Positions 7,812 through 16,677 of a stretch of 19,694 nucleotides of DNA are shown one piece after another. The stretch comes from an uncultured Eubacterium sp. Its GTDB lineage: Bacteria; Bacillota; Clostridia; Lachnospirales; Lachnospiraceae. Below the pieces are notes generated by a model. The model saw nothing but the letters and a program-made list of their open reading frames with translations. It had not been told where the DNA came from and made no database searches. Positions within the stretch are counted from its first letter, which is position 1. The number at the start of each line of letters is the position of its first letter. The DNA is taken from contig CAJTVR010000076.1 in NCBI GenBank assembly GCA_910580075.1, positions 3,336-23,029 of the forward strand, written 5' to 3'. Position numbers and translations under genes: made by a program.

Positions 7812-8750
7812 TTACAATACACCTTTGAAATATTCTATTGTCTTTTTCAGTCCGTTTTCCAGTTTCACGGAAGGCTTCCATCCCAGCTCTTTTTGAGCTA
7901 GTGTTATATCCGGTTTTCTCTGTACCGGATCGTCTGCAGGCAGCTGCTTATATATAATTCCAGACTTTGCCCCTGTCATAGATAAAACCATCTCAGCCAG
8001 CTGCCTGATTGAAAATTCTCCAGGATTTCCTATATTCACCGGCCCTGTAAATCCATCCCGGCTGTTCATCATTTTCACAAGTGCATCAATTAAATCATCC
8101 ACATAACAGAAACTTCTTGTCTGGCTTCCATCTCCATAGACTGTTATATCTTCTCCCCTTAATGCCTGTACAATAAAATTGGATACAACCCTTCCATCTG
8201 CGGTGTCCATTCTTGGCCCGTATGTATTAAATATCCTTACAACCTTAATATCTGCTTTGTGCTGTCTGTGATAATCAAAAAAAAGCGTTTCAGCTGCCCT
8301 TTTTCCTTCATCATAACAGGCCCTTGGTCCAGTCGTGCTGACACAGCCCCGGTAAGTTTCCGGCTGCGGATTACATTGCGGGTCTCCATATACTTCCGAT
8401 GTAGAAGCCTGCAGTATCTTCGAACCCGTTCTCTTTGCCAGGCCTAAAGTATTAAGTGCTCCATACACGGACGTTTTTGCCGTATAAATCGGATCTTTCT
8501 GATACTGAACCGGGCTTGCCGGGCACGCCAGGTTATAAATCTGGTCACATTCCACATAGACCGGCTGTGTTATATCATGCCGGATAAATTCAAAATACGG
8601 ATTATCCAGCAAATGCCTGATATTATCTTTGCTGCCTGTAAATAAATTGTCCAGGCAGATTACATCATTTCCTTCCAAAAGAAGTCTGTCGCAAAGATGC
8701 GAGCCAAGAAAACCAGCCCCGCCTGTTACTAATACCCTTGTCCTTTTCAT
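7812..8750 (-). CDS. uxs: UDP-glucuronate decarboxylase (UDP-xylose synthase)
   Basis: An extended SDR enzyme that makes UDP-xylose from UDP-glucuronate with bound NAD. Seen: GGAGFLGSHL (10-19), IYNLACPASPVQYQ (71-84), STSEVYGDP (116-124), and GPRACYDEGKRAAETL (141-156) with Tyr146/Lys150. The GPRxCYDEGKR block is the mark that separates UXS from dTDP-glucose dehydratases. VRIFNTYGPRM and a QTRSFCYVDDL stretch follow. Length 312 is normal for the soluble bacterial form without the membrane anchor. The ATG at 8750 has GAGGA upstream. A UDP-glucose dehydrogenase needed to make its substrate is not in the window. It suggests xylose as a constituent of the polymer. Confidence 0.93.
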   Translation of the reverse strand: MKRTRVLVTGGAGFLGSHLCDRLLLEGNDVICLDNLFTGSKDNIRHLLDNPYFEFIRHDITQPVYVECDQIYNLACPASPVQYQKDPIYTAKTSVYGALNTLGLAKRTGSKILQASTSEVYGDPQCNPQPETYRGCVSTTGPRACYDEGKRAAETLFFDYHRQHKADIKVVRIFNTYGPRMDTADGRVVSNFIVQALRGEDITVYGDGSQTRSFCYVDDLIDALVKMMNSRDGFTGPVNIGNPGEFSIRQLAEMVLSMTGAKSGIIYKQLPADDPVQRKPDITLAQKELGWKPSVKLENGLKKTIEYFKGVL

Positions 8751-8890
8751 CTGTCAATATCCTCTTTTCATATAAATTGAACCGTCTTTCTAAATACATT
8801 GCTAATTATGAATCCATTGGATTTTTGAAAACGGATGTTTATTCTTACCATAATAATTCGGTATCTCTTTCTTCTTTCCCTCCTCCACCC

Positions 8891-8977
8891 TTAAAAATTC
8901 TGCTGTTTCATTTTCTTTCGAAGCCTGTTCAGATAAACATCTGTGCGCCCCTCATTTCTATATCTTCTGGCTGTCAT
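8891..8977 (-). CDS. Small basic peptide ORF, unknown
   Basis: A 28-codon frame begins at an ATG at 8977 with a strong AAAGGAG ribosome site seven bases upstream. It reads MTARRYRNEGRTDVYLNRLR, then six further residues before the final QN-F and TAA at 8891. The peptide is rich in Arg and Lys with no membrane segment. It sits in a 292-base gap between the RGTD gene and the UDP-xylose synthase, which is unusually long for this tight operon. I do not recognise it. It may be a real small protein or the start of a decayed gene, since another frame after its stop is also open for some 28 codons. Confidence 0.4.
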   Translation of the reverse strand: MTARRYRNEGRTDVYLNRLRKKMKQQNF

Positions 8978-9042
8978 TGGTAATCTCCTTTTCACTTCTT
9001 ACTGTGATACACATCCTGCAAAAAGCATTTTTCACATACACA

Positions 9043-10026
9043 CTAATAAATTCCCAGATCAATCAGACAAGTATCCCGATACTTTCCCCCATTGATTGCA
9101 ACTGCCGCCACAGATGCGCCTACATACGTTCCGATTAAATAGTGGCATCTGGCTAACAGAAGCACTGTAATCAGATATTCCCAGCCTTTTAAAAATTCGT
9201 CATGTTCTCTATCAAAAGATACTTCTGCCAGTATGCGGGAATTATAATCATCAAATTTTTCTGCTTTATTATATCTTATAACTCCTTTTCCAAATTCTTC
9301 TTCAAACTGCCGGATCACTTTTTCTTCTTCTGTTGCCAGAAAAATAAAATCCGCCTTCCATTTTTTCATTCTGTCCCTTGTTAAATGAATCAGTTCAGAA
9401 GTTTCCGGCTGTCTGCTGTGTCCCGGATAGCCCAAAAGATCTGTGCCTCTGCTCACAACTCCTATTCCAATACCCCCCCCCAGAAGTTTCTGCGCATTTT
9501 CCTCTGCACATTTTTTCATGTCATCATTCAGTCTCATATACTTTCTTATGATATTACTGGTCTTCTTCAGATACTGCGGATTCTTCAGCCTTTTCCCCTG
9601 CAGCCTTGGCGAAGCTGTCTGATTTGGTTTTCCGCTGCTTAAAATCACATGCCTGCTTTGATAAACTTCTTCTAATGCATAATCAAACGGCTGTCTGAAA
9701 TAATATTCCCATGCATTTTGTCTATGCAGCATCTGCTCTGACAAATACGGATTTTTAAAATTCTGCATATCAATGACTGGAATCCATCCTCTTCTTAAAG
9801 CATAAGCAATCCATCCGATATTTGAATTATAGTACGACATCAGTCCCCCAGTCTCCGATTCTGCCCTGATTACAAAAAAGGGTTTATCTGGATGCAGTCT
9901 GCCATGATTCTTTAATCTTTCTTTTTTATATTTTCTGTGCAGTTCTTCATGAATCTGCCTTAACATTCTGTATATGCTGCCATTTTCTTTTAAAATTCTT
10001 TTTAAAAATTTTTTTAACATGTACAA
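9043..10026 (-). CDS. RGTD-motif glycosyltransferase-like protein, candidate fucosyltransferase
   Basis: A 327-residue soluble protein (325 from the in-frame ATG at 10020). Its N-terminus is basic. The core has FVIRAESETGGLMSYY (51-66), NAWEYYFRQP (104-113), SRGTDLLGYPGHSRQP (192-207), DFIFLATEE (226-234) and GWEYLITVLLLARCHYLIGT (281-300). The RGTD element followed by a strand and an ATEE loop recalls the HxRxGD/RxTD signature of GT-B fucosyltransferases such as GT11 and GT23, and the operon makes GDP-fucose, so fucosyl transfer is a reasonable but unproven role. It is clearly paralogous to the C-terminal half of the 12714-14483 gene. The TTG at 10026 is five bases from AAGGA; the ATG at 10020 is the alternative. 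A G9 tract interrupts codons 182-185. Confidence 0.72.
   Translation of the reverse strand: MYMLKKFLKRILKENGSIYRMLRQIHEELHRKYKKERLKNHGRLHPDKPFFVIRAESETGGLMSYYNSNIGWIAYALRRGWIPVIDMQNFKNPYLSEQMLHRQNAWEYYFRQPFDYALEEVYQSRHVILSSGKPNQTASPRLQGKRLKNPQYLKKTSNIIRKYMRLNDDMKKCAEENAQKLLGGGIGIGVVSRGTDLLGYPGHSRQPETSELIHLTRDRMKKWKADFIFLATEEEKVIRQFEEEFGKGVIRYNKAEKFDDYNSRILAEVSFDREHDEFLKGWEYLITVLLLARCHYLIGTYVGASVAAVAINGGKYRDTCLIDLGIY
9473..9481 (-). repeat. Poly-G tract (9 G on the coding strand) inside the RGTD gene
   Basis: Nine C on the plus strand encode the GGG of LLGGGIGIGV, just eight residues before the RGTD motif. At 9 G the frame is intact. With 8 G a TAG appears within five codons after the tract, and with 10 G a TGA comes about 30 codons later, so either slip removes the presumed active-site half. 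Confidence 0.9.
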
Positions 10027-10058
10027 GATATTCCTTTCACTTTAGCGGCATTTATTCT

Positions 10059-11575
10059 TCAGACACGCTCCCGTCCGCTAAGATTAGCAGCCATCCGTCT
10101 CAATTCTAAGAAGGAATCTGTATGACAGTAAATCATCAGGTATAAAACATTCGGTACTACCAGACATACAGCGGCCCTGTAAAAAAAAGCCATGACTGAC
10201 CAGCCATGAATAAAATTTATCAGGATACCCGTTGCAAATGCCACGATTGCAAAAATAATAGCATTCTGAACAAGATGCAGATAATATTCCCTGCTTTTTA
10301 TTTGAAATCCATATTTAAATACAGTATGCGCATCAATCCAGACGCTCCATACCATATGGCTGACAAATGTTCCCGCCAGAATTCCTGCAATCCCATACCG
10401 CCTTCCCAAAACAGCCGATGCACCTACATTAATGACAGCTTCTGTGATTCCCTTATATTTCACATGCCAGTACAGCCCCATTGCCGAAATATGTACTCCC
10501 ATCAATACCGTCTGGCCTTCCAGAAATTTATTTACACAGATCCAGAAAAGAATCCATAGGTCAAGCCTGTATTGTCCTCCATACCATAAAGTAATAAACG
10601 GTGTTAGCATATAAAAAAGAACGATCGCAATCCATCCATACAGCCAGATACAGACCAGGCTGACTACATCAAAAATTTTCTTTTTTCTTTCAGCTGTCCC
10701 TTCTACTGATAAATTCCCAACCGTTGCAGCTACAGCATTGATTCCCTGCTGTAGAAAAATTCCTGCTGCTGAGACAATCGCTGCATAATTATTATAAATA
10801 CCAACTGTGCCTAGTCCTGCAAAGGAAGATATGAGAAGATTATCTGTTGAATTTACAATAGAGCTGCCTATTTTATTTAAAATCATGGAAGCAGTATTTT
10901 GCACAATATCCTTTTTGGTCTCCCGGTCAAGTGCTGTCTTCGTCTTTCTTTTCCTTAAATACGGATACTTTTTATCCGCAATGATAGAAATCGTAATATT
11001 TTCACCCAATGTTGTAAAAACCTGAGCCAGAAGATATAAATAATAACTGCCAGCCGTCATTAAAACAGCCAGCTGCATCAGATACATAATAAACTGCCAT
11101 CCATAATGGCTGACAGAAAACAGATATCCTTCCTGATCTGCAGCGCAGTCTTATATGAAAAAAAATAAGATACCCCCACATTAGCAAGAAACAAAAAATA
11201 GATCATATGAACATCATATGTGAAAATTTCGTTGTGAGTAAAAAACGGAAGTGCAGGCGTCAGACACAGGCCGCCAGTAATCACCGCAATGCCGATACAG
11301 CAGTATGCGGTTTTAAACAAACGCATCAGGGATATAATTTTTTCCTGATCCCCCTGTGCCAGAGGTTCGTACAAACTGTAAGTGATCGCTGTGCCGATTC
11401 CCATTTCAGCCATGGAAAGCAATGTAATAATATTTGCAAACAGGCTGTTCATCCCTAAACATTCTTCACCTAAAACCGCGAGAAAATAACGCCGCATAAA
11501 TAAATTCAGAAAAATCATAAGGATTTGTCCCAGCCATCCGGCAAAAACATTTCTCAGGGCTTTTTTCGTACGCAA
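10059..11575 (-). pseudogene. Polysaccharide flippase (Wzx/MATE-like), split by a single-base frameshift
   Basis: Two adjoining frames make one oligosaccharide-lipid flippase of about 505 residues. The 5' part (11575-11078, TTG start with AAGGAG upstream) has the typical FAGWLGQILMIFLNLFMRRYF start, MNSLFANIITLLSMAEMGIG and VSYFFSYKTAL. The 3' part (ending at 10059) continues with GYLFSVSHYGWQF, MYLMQLAVLMTAG and the remaining helices. Around 11138-11143 the coding strand reads CTGCAGATCAGGAA. Inserting one G (CTGGCAGAT) would give TALADQEGYLF, matching the usual flippase pattern at this point, so one G appears to be lost. As sequenced the N-terminal product ends after 165 residues and should not transport. 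It is not in a long homopolymer, so a true mutation or a read error are both possible. Role when intact: moving the undecaprenyl-linked repeat unit outward. Confidence 0.85.
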
Positions 11576-11610
11576 AAATCCATCTCCTTTTCACCGCATA
11601 TATTATTTTT

Positions 11611-12714
11611 TCATCCGACATCCAGCCCAAGATCAAACGCCGCTTTTTTACATATATTCTTTAAGGAATACTTGTCCGCAGCAATTTTATACAGTTTGTA
11701 AGCCATTGCCTCAATCTTTTCCATGTCCTCCTGGCACATGAGAAGTTTTTCAGACAATTCCTCTATATCATCGGTTTTAAAAGAATAACCCAATGTAAAA
11801 TCTTCCGTCAGCGCCCTGTTTGTATAAATGTCCGAGCCCACAATAAACACCCCATTTACAATGGCTTCCAGCACTGCCATGCCAAATGATTCATGTCTGG
11901 ACGGAAATACAAATATTTTTGCATTCTGATACAGTTCTTTTAACTGTTCTCTGTCACTGATATTTCCAGAAAACTCTGTAACTTCTTTTGCCTTTGGATA
12001 TCTTTGATACCATTCATCAATATACTGCTGGAAATCTGTTTCTTCTTTTTCAACCGGACCGGTTAATACCAGTTTCCATCCGTCCATATTTTCAAAGATT
12101 TTCCCCCACGCTTCTAAAAGTATTTCTGTTGCCTTTTGTTCTGTTCCCAGCCTCCCAACTGTCAGTATCATATTTTCACGCTGGTCATATTTCCGAAAAC
12201 TTCCGCGTGATTTTGGATGAAACGGACTTGGAACTGACTGGATTTCAGCATTCCAGTCTTCTGAAAGCATCTTTGCATGGCTGTCTATTTCTGTACTTAC
12301 GAGATCACACATACGAAACATTTTTTTGAAAATTTTTCTTTTCCATCCATGTATTGTTTCCTTTGCATATCCACCATCCAGTTTCAGATAAATTTTCCCC
12401 TTTCGATTCAGCATCCGGTAAACCAGTATTTTCAGAAATGTAGCACTTCTCATATGATAGCAGTTTAAAACATCAATCTTTTTACTGTATTTCATAAGAA
12501 ATAGCAGAATATCAGCATCATATATCCCTGTCAGTTTCCGCATCTTTACTAATTTTAGTCCTGGAACATAATTCATATTTTCATAATCATCATTGTCATA
12601 GGTAACAATACAGGATTTCATTTTGCAGTATCTGCCCATTCCCCAGGCAATCAAACCTGTTTCTTTTGTAAGATGAACATTCTCAATATTCAGTGCTGTC
12701 AAAAAAATTCCCAT
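11611..12714 (-). CDS. Glycosyltransferase family 4
   Basis: A GT-B retaining transferase of 367 residues. The N-terminal domain has LKLDGGYAKE (110-119). The C-terminal domain has VGRLGTEQKATEILLEAW (186-203), LVLTGP (215-220), a GxIxDREQLKELYQNAKIFVF block, and the Glu motif ESFGMAVLE (275-283) contacting donor ribose and phosphate. The ATG overlaps the stop of the preceding gene (TAATG), so the two are probably translationally coupled and may add consecutive sugars. It is followed 35 bases on by the flippase. Donor sugar is not predictable. Confidence 0.92.
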   Translation of the reverse strand: MGIFLTALNIENVHLTKETGLIAWGMGRYCKMKSCIVTYDNDDYENMNYVPGLKLVKMRKLTGIYDADILLFLMKYSKKIDVLNCYHMRSATFLKILVYRMLNRKGKIYLKLDGGYAKETIHGWKRKIFKKMFRMCDLVSTEIDSHAKMLSEDWNAEIQSVPSPFHPKSRGSFRKYDQRENMILTVGRLGTEQKATEILLEAWGKIFENMDGWKLVLTGPVEKEETDFQQYIDEWYQRYPKAKEVTEFSGNISDREQLKELYQNAKIFVFPSRHESFGMAVLEAIVNGVFIVGSDIYTNRALTEDFTLGYSFKTDDIEELSEKLLMCQEDMEKIEAMAYKLYKIAADKYSLKNICKKAAFDLGLDVG

Positions 12715-14483
12715 TATTCATATTCTCCTAAATCAAACCAGTAATCGTCTTTATAAGTACCTTCCATCATGTTCAGCGCAAACAGCGAACCATTTGTAAT
12801 ACTTGAAATCAGATAATCACATTTTGTAAGCAGAATAATTCTGACCAGGTAATTAAGTCCCCGTATATACGGGTCTGTGTTCATAGATTTAAAAATGTAA
12901 TCTTTTCCCTGATACTCCGTTACAAAATCATGATCACTAGTGAATACACAGATTTCAGAAAAAGAACTCTGTATTTTTTTAAATATTGTATAATCTTCTG
13001 TTACTACAAATATTTTACTGACTTCATACAGAGACAAAAATTCCTTCATTTTATCTATAACCTGTTCTACTGAAGGCTGGCGGTAATGGCCTTTTGGTTT
13101 CAGTGCAGTATAATCTGTTCCTCTCAAAAATACGCCCAGAACCGTATTATTTGAAAAACTCTTTTTAAAAATCTGTTCTGCAATTGCATAAACATATTCA
13201 TGAACAGGGCATACGTTCTGGCACAGATCTTTTAACTGTGCAGACCTTACCGTAGTTAATGTCCTTATAACTGGCTGAACCTGTTTTGCTTTGCTAAAAC
13301 TCCATCCGCTCAGCAGGATATTCTTTTTCCTGGATACTTCATTTACTCCTATACCGGCAGGCTGCCTGAAATAATATTCCCATGCATTTGATGTACCGCG
13401 TATTTTCGTATCTGCATGATACTGGCAGCTGTTACTTCGAAAATCAACAACCGGAATATACCCTTTCCTGACTGCCCATCTGACATTCGCCAGTACATAA
13501 TAATAAGACGACAGCAGTCCTTCTTCCTGGCTTCTTGGCCGGATCAGATAATAAACATGCTGTGGATCATCTGCTCCTAAAGAAATTTTCCTCATTCTTT
13601 CTTTCCAGTGAAACAGTACCAGATTGATTTTTTCCAATACCGCTGTTAATGCATCGCTCTGTCCCTGTTTTTTCATACACAGTGCTATTTTGTGTTTAGC
13701 GTTTTTCACTGTTTCTTCAGTATTTTTTATTTTTGTAACTATTTTGTGATGCATGATATTCCGTATTTGATAAAACCTTAACTTTACAGGCAGAAACCAG
13801 TTTATTTTCCAGTGAAAACTTGTTGTGTTCAGATACTCTGCCGATTTATGACGTTTCACTACTTTTACTGCTTCCCGGTAATACGTACTGTCTAATGATC
13901 TGCCGTCTGAAACATGCCATAAATCAGCCGGAATGACGACGGATTGAAACCCATATTCCTGTACCCGCAGACATAACTCTTCCACACACAGATGAAACCC
14001 ATTCAGCTTATCCCAGAATCTGAATTTTCTAATCAGCTGTTTTTTCACGAAAAAACAGCATGCATCCACTGTCTGAACATTCCTGCAGCAGTGTTTTGAA
14101 AATGAGCCGGTATCCCCTTTTCTTTTATCTGCACCATGTCTGATTGCAGAAACACCGCAGTGGTCTTTTCCAAAACATGCTCCGGCCACACCAAATACAG
14201 CTGCTTTTTTTTCCTTTTCTGCACACATTCTGACAGATTCGATCATGTTCCCTAACGCATCAGGATGTAAAAAAACGATATCCGGATGAACAAACATAAT
14301 GAGCTCACCATGAAGATTCCCAATGACCGAATTATATGCCCTGGCAAGCGAAGAATACCTGCCTGACCTGTTATCGATTACTTTCAGCTCATAATCCTCA
14401 AACTTCTGGTCTGATAAACTTTTATACAATCTTTTTATAAACACTTCTTTATGATTGATTACAGTTACAATACTTAAAATCAT
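12714..14483 (-). CDS. Two-domain glycosyltransferase: GT2 plus RGTD (fucosyltransferase-like) domain
   Basis: A 589-residue fusion. Counting from the GTG at 14492 (592 residues), the N-terminal GT-A domain (about 1-230) has ILSIVTVINH, VIDNRSG (38-44) and an acceptor-side VEELCLRVQEYGF (170-182); the metal site is MFVHPDIVF. A basic linker of about 70 residues follows. The C-terminal domain (about 310-592) has YLIRPRSQEEGLLSSYYY, NAWEYYFRQP (369-378), FLRGTDYTALKPKGHYRQP (455-473), IFVVTEDY and YLVRIILLTKCDYLISS, the same order as the stand-alone RGTD protein at 9043-10026. I prefer the ATG at 14483 because GGGTGA lies five bases before it, while the GTG has no ribosome site. A bifunctional enzyme adding two residues, one perhaps fucose, is a fair inference. 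Confidence 0.82.
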   Translation of the reverse strand: MILSIVTVINHKEVFIKRLYKSLSDQKFEDYELKVIDNRSGRYSSLARAYNSVIGNLHGELIMFVHPDIVFLHPDALGNMIESVRMCAEKEKKAAVFGVAGACFGKDHCGVSAIRHGADKRKGDTGSFSKHCCRNVQTVDACCFFVKKQLIRKFRFWDKLNGFHLCVEELCLRVQEYGFQSVVIPADLWHVSDGRSLDSTYYREAVKVVKRHKSAEYLNTTSFHWKINWFLPVKLRFYQIRNIMHHKIVTKIKNTEETVKNAKHKIALCMKKQGQSDALTAVLEKINLVLFHWKERMRKISLGADDPQHVYYLIRPRSQEEGLLSSYYYVLANVRWAVRKGYIPVVDFRSNSCQYHADTKIRGTSNAWEYYFRQPAGIGVNEVSRKKNILLSGWSFSKAKQVQPVIRTLTTVRSAQLKDLCQNVCPVHEYVYAIAEQIFKKSFSNNTVLGVFLRGTDYTALKPKGHYRQPSVEQVIDKMKEFLSLYEVSKIFVVTEDYTIFKKIQSSFSEICVFTSDHDFVTEYQGKDYIFKSMNTDPYIRGLNYLVRIILLTKCDYLISSITNGSLFALNMMEGTYKDDYWFDLGEYE

Positions 14484-14518
14484 TTTGATCACCCATACAG
14501 CTTTATGAAGAAACTGAC

Positions 14519-15610
14519 TTATACAATGACAGACAAAATATAACGTATCACCGCCACTGATAAAAGCATATTTACTCCCAAGGCTATTGTATTTCTCCCT
14601 GATGCAATTTTTATCTTTGTATAATCTGTATGAAACACCAGAAGCGGCACTATAAAAATCAGAAAATAATCATAAAACCGATACGCTAAATACAGACTGT
14701 TTAACAGGACCATACACATAATGCCCGTCATAAACACAGTCATCAGCTTTTTATAATATAAGTTCCGGGTACTATGCATGACCAGATATGCCGCTATAAG
14801 CAGAAACAAAATATCCTTTTTGGAATACATGCCGTCACTTCTTGTTGTCGATACATAATACACATAATATGTATACCTGGACAAAAATGGAATGTATCTG
14901 GCTAAATACAAAAACAAACTCCGAAAACTTTCAAAAAGAATTGTACCTGCATTGCATGCCCACAGCATAATCACTGCAAAATACCATATTTTGAATGTTC
15001 TTTTATGACTGACATGAAACCGGATCACAAATAAAATTAAGATCCCGGCAAACGCTGACAAATGAAATAACATTCCTGCAAATACACAGAAAACAGACTT
15101 TAATGTCTTTTGATCCATAGCATATGCAGCGCCCAGAAAAACCATGGAAATTGCAGCACCTTCCCGCAGTATAACAGCATTATACAAAAATCCGAAATAA
15201 GAAAAATAACTGCATAAAACCAGCAGCTGCATTTCTTCTTTTTTTATCCAGATCTGTGTACCCTTACAATATAACCGGTATATCATGGAAGAAGCTTTTA
15301 AAAGCACGCATTCATTCATAAATGTATACAGAAATAAAAGTGTACGAAATCCTCCCAGATAGCATATTCGCATAATGATAATATTCAAAGGTTCAGCATT
15401 CATACGGATCTTTTCTGACCATGCATTTAGAAAAATATTATAATACTCGCTGGTATCAGGAAATTCAAAACTTCTCATAGAAAACAGTACTGCATAAAGA
15501 ATCACATAAAATCTTAACAGTACTGCTCTGCTCTTTCGATTGAATATATTTGAAAAGCAGCATATTGTATTTATAATAATAATAACCGTACTTAGTTCTA
15601 ATACATCCAT
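14519..15610 (-). CDS. EpsG-family polysaccharide polymerase (Wzy-like)
   Basis: An integral membrane protein of 363 residues with about ten hydrophobic segments. The EpsG-type hallmark MRSFEFPDTSEYYNIF lies at 45-60 after the second helix, and the FGFLYNAVILREGAAISM block with its conserved Arg further on. The family polymerises lipid-linked repeat units at the outer membrane face. It is the only polymerase-like gene clearly recognised here, between LicD and a GT2 fusion, which fits a Wzx/Wzy pathway. The ATG at 15610 has a weak ribosome site (GGAA about 15 bases upstream). Confidence 0.88.
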   Translation of the reverse strand: MDVLELSTVIIIINTICCFSNIFNRKSRAVLLRFYVILYAVLFSMRSFEFPDTSEYYNIFLNAWSEKIRMNAEPLNIIIMRICYLGGFRTLLFLYTFMNECVLLKASSMIYRLYCKGTQIWIKKEEMQLLVLCSYFSYFGFLYNAVILREGAAISMVFLGAAYAMDQKTLKSVFCVFAGMLFHLSAFAGILILFVIRFHVSHKRTFKIWYFAVIMLWACNAGTILFESFRSLFLYLARYIPFLSRYTYYVYYVSTTRSDGMYSKKDILFLLIAAYLVMHSTRNLYYKKLMTVFMTGIMCMVLLNSLYLAYRFYDYFLIFIVPLLVFHTDYTKIKIASGRNTIALGVNMLLSVAVIRYILSVIV

Positions 15611-15652
15611 AATAAATTTTAATTCCGTAAGTTTTCTTTTTGTATTTTATGT

Positions 15653-16498
15653 TCAAAGTTTTATATCTACAATATCATGAGACGGCTTTTGATCTTCTGC
15701 CGGAGGATATTCCATATAATTTCCATATCTGCGCTTTAATATTTTTTTATATGCTTTGGGAATATACATAAAATGACCTTCAAAATTGATTTCGACCAAT
15801 TCATCGTACCATGATTTTTTATCCAGATATTTATTTCCATTCGGATGTGCCACAACATACACATATTCTGTATTCTTTCCATCATTCCAAAGCATAATAC
15901 GGTTTAAAATCCTGTTCAGGCGCTGACTGCCAAGTACAGCAAACGGTGCCGTAAACCATGTATTTTTTCTTGTTTGTGATAACTTCCACGCCTGTTTCGG
16001 CATGGTTCGTTTATCAATATTTCTCCATCTTGCACGTCTGAAAAAAGAAAACAGGTAATGCTGTATCTGATAGGATGATAAGAACACATCGTCTAACGGA
16101 AATATATCAACATATACTCCTTTATGAATATTCTTATACTCATATCCGCGTTCTGCAAACAGGGTTCCTTCCTTCACTATTTTGGCAAAATTAAAAGGAT
16201 AATCAGGTTCCGCTTCAGCAGTCATCAAAAAAAATCCTGGATTCAAATCTGTTTTACACACTTTGATAAATCTCTCATAATCTTTGCGAAGCATAATCAA
16301 ATCCATATCATCATCCCAGGGAATGAACCCTCCATGCCTGACAGCCCCTAGCAAAGAGCCAAAAGCCAGAGAATATGGTATTTCATTTTTTCTGCATATC
16401 CGGTCAGCTTCCAAAGCAGTATCTAAAATAACTTTCTGTATATCTTTTAGATTATACTGCATAACCTGATAACCGTTTTTGTTCCCTGTTTTGCCCAT
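15653..16498 (-). CDS. LicD family phosphotransferase
   Basis: A soluble 281-residue protein of the LicD/FKTN nucleotidyltransferase-like fold, which transfers phosphorylcholine or other phospho-groups to surface glycans. The diagnostic block is present: SLAFGSLLGAVRHGGFIPWDDD at 43-64, with the metal-binding Asp residues in WDDDMDL. A C-terminal region ends KRRYGNYMEYPP, typical of the family. The substrate here is unknown, and no choline uptake or activation genes (LicABC) are in the window, so phosphorylcholine is not assured. ATG at 16498 with AGGGAG eight bases upstream. It follows the longest untranslated gap inside the operon. Confidence 0.93.
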   Translation of the reverse strand: MGKTGNKNGYQVMQYNLKDIQKVILDTALEADRICRKNEIPYSLAFGSLLGAVRHGGFIPWDDDMDLIMLRKDYERFIKVCKTDLNPGFFLMTAEAEPDYPFNFAKIVKEGTLFAERGYEYKNIHKGVYVDIFPLDDVFLSSYQIQHYLFSFFRRARWRNIDKRTMPKQAWKLSQTRKNTWFTAPFAVLGSQRLNRILNRIMLWNDGKNTEYVYVVAHPNGNKYLDKKSWYDELVEINFEGHFMYIPKAYKKILKRRYGNYMEYPPAEDQKPSHDIVDIKL

Positions 16499-16677
16499 AT
16501 TTCATTCTCCCTATTTTCACAATGAAAAAATACTTCTTCTATAATAAAGCTGCTTAACAGGGCATGCTTCGCCATCCCTGCGGCAGCAGCCCCAGGCTTT
16601 TGCGTACAGCCAGCCCGATATAACCCTTCTGCTGTCTGTGCAGCCTTCAGACTCTCGCAGACAGTATCCGTTATTAT
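16499..16677 (-). other. 179-base gap between chain-length gene and LicD, GC-richer, with a hairpin
   Basis: Most junctions in this operon are under 45 bases, so this gap stands out. On the minus strand it holds a hairpin CAGGGATG-GCGAAG-CATGCCCTG near 16559-16581 and a run of Ala-type GC-rich codons. The frame of the chain-length gene is open again after its TAA for about 55 codons into the LicD start, but with no good ribosome site. I see no named riboswitch or terminator with a T run. It may be an unrecognised leader, a processed spacer or a decayed gene. Confidence 0.35.

Noticed and set aside
11158..11165. A8 tract in the flippase as the cause of its frameshift
   Set aside because: The reading remains in the correct frame past the tract (SYFFSYKTAL); the shift lies further on, at about 11140.
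16560..16650. Possible c-di-GMP-I (GEMM) riboswitch upstream of LicD, from ACGCAAAAGCC on the minus strand
   Set aside because: The remaining conserved parts (the GGTTGCC-type strand and paired GCAAACC segment) are missing.
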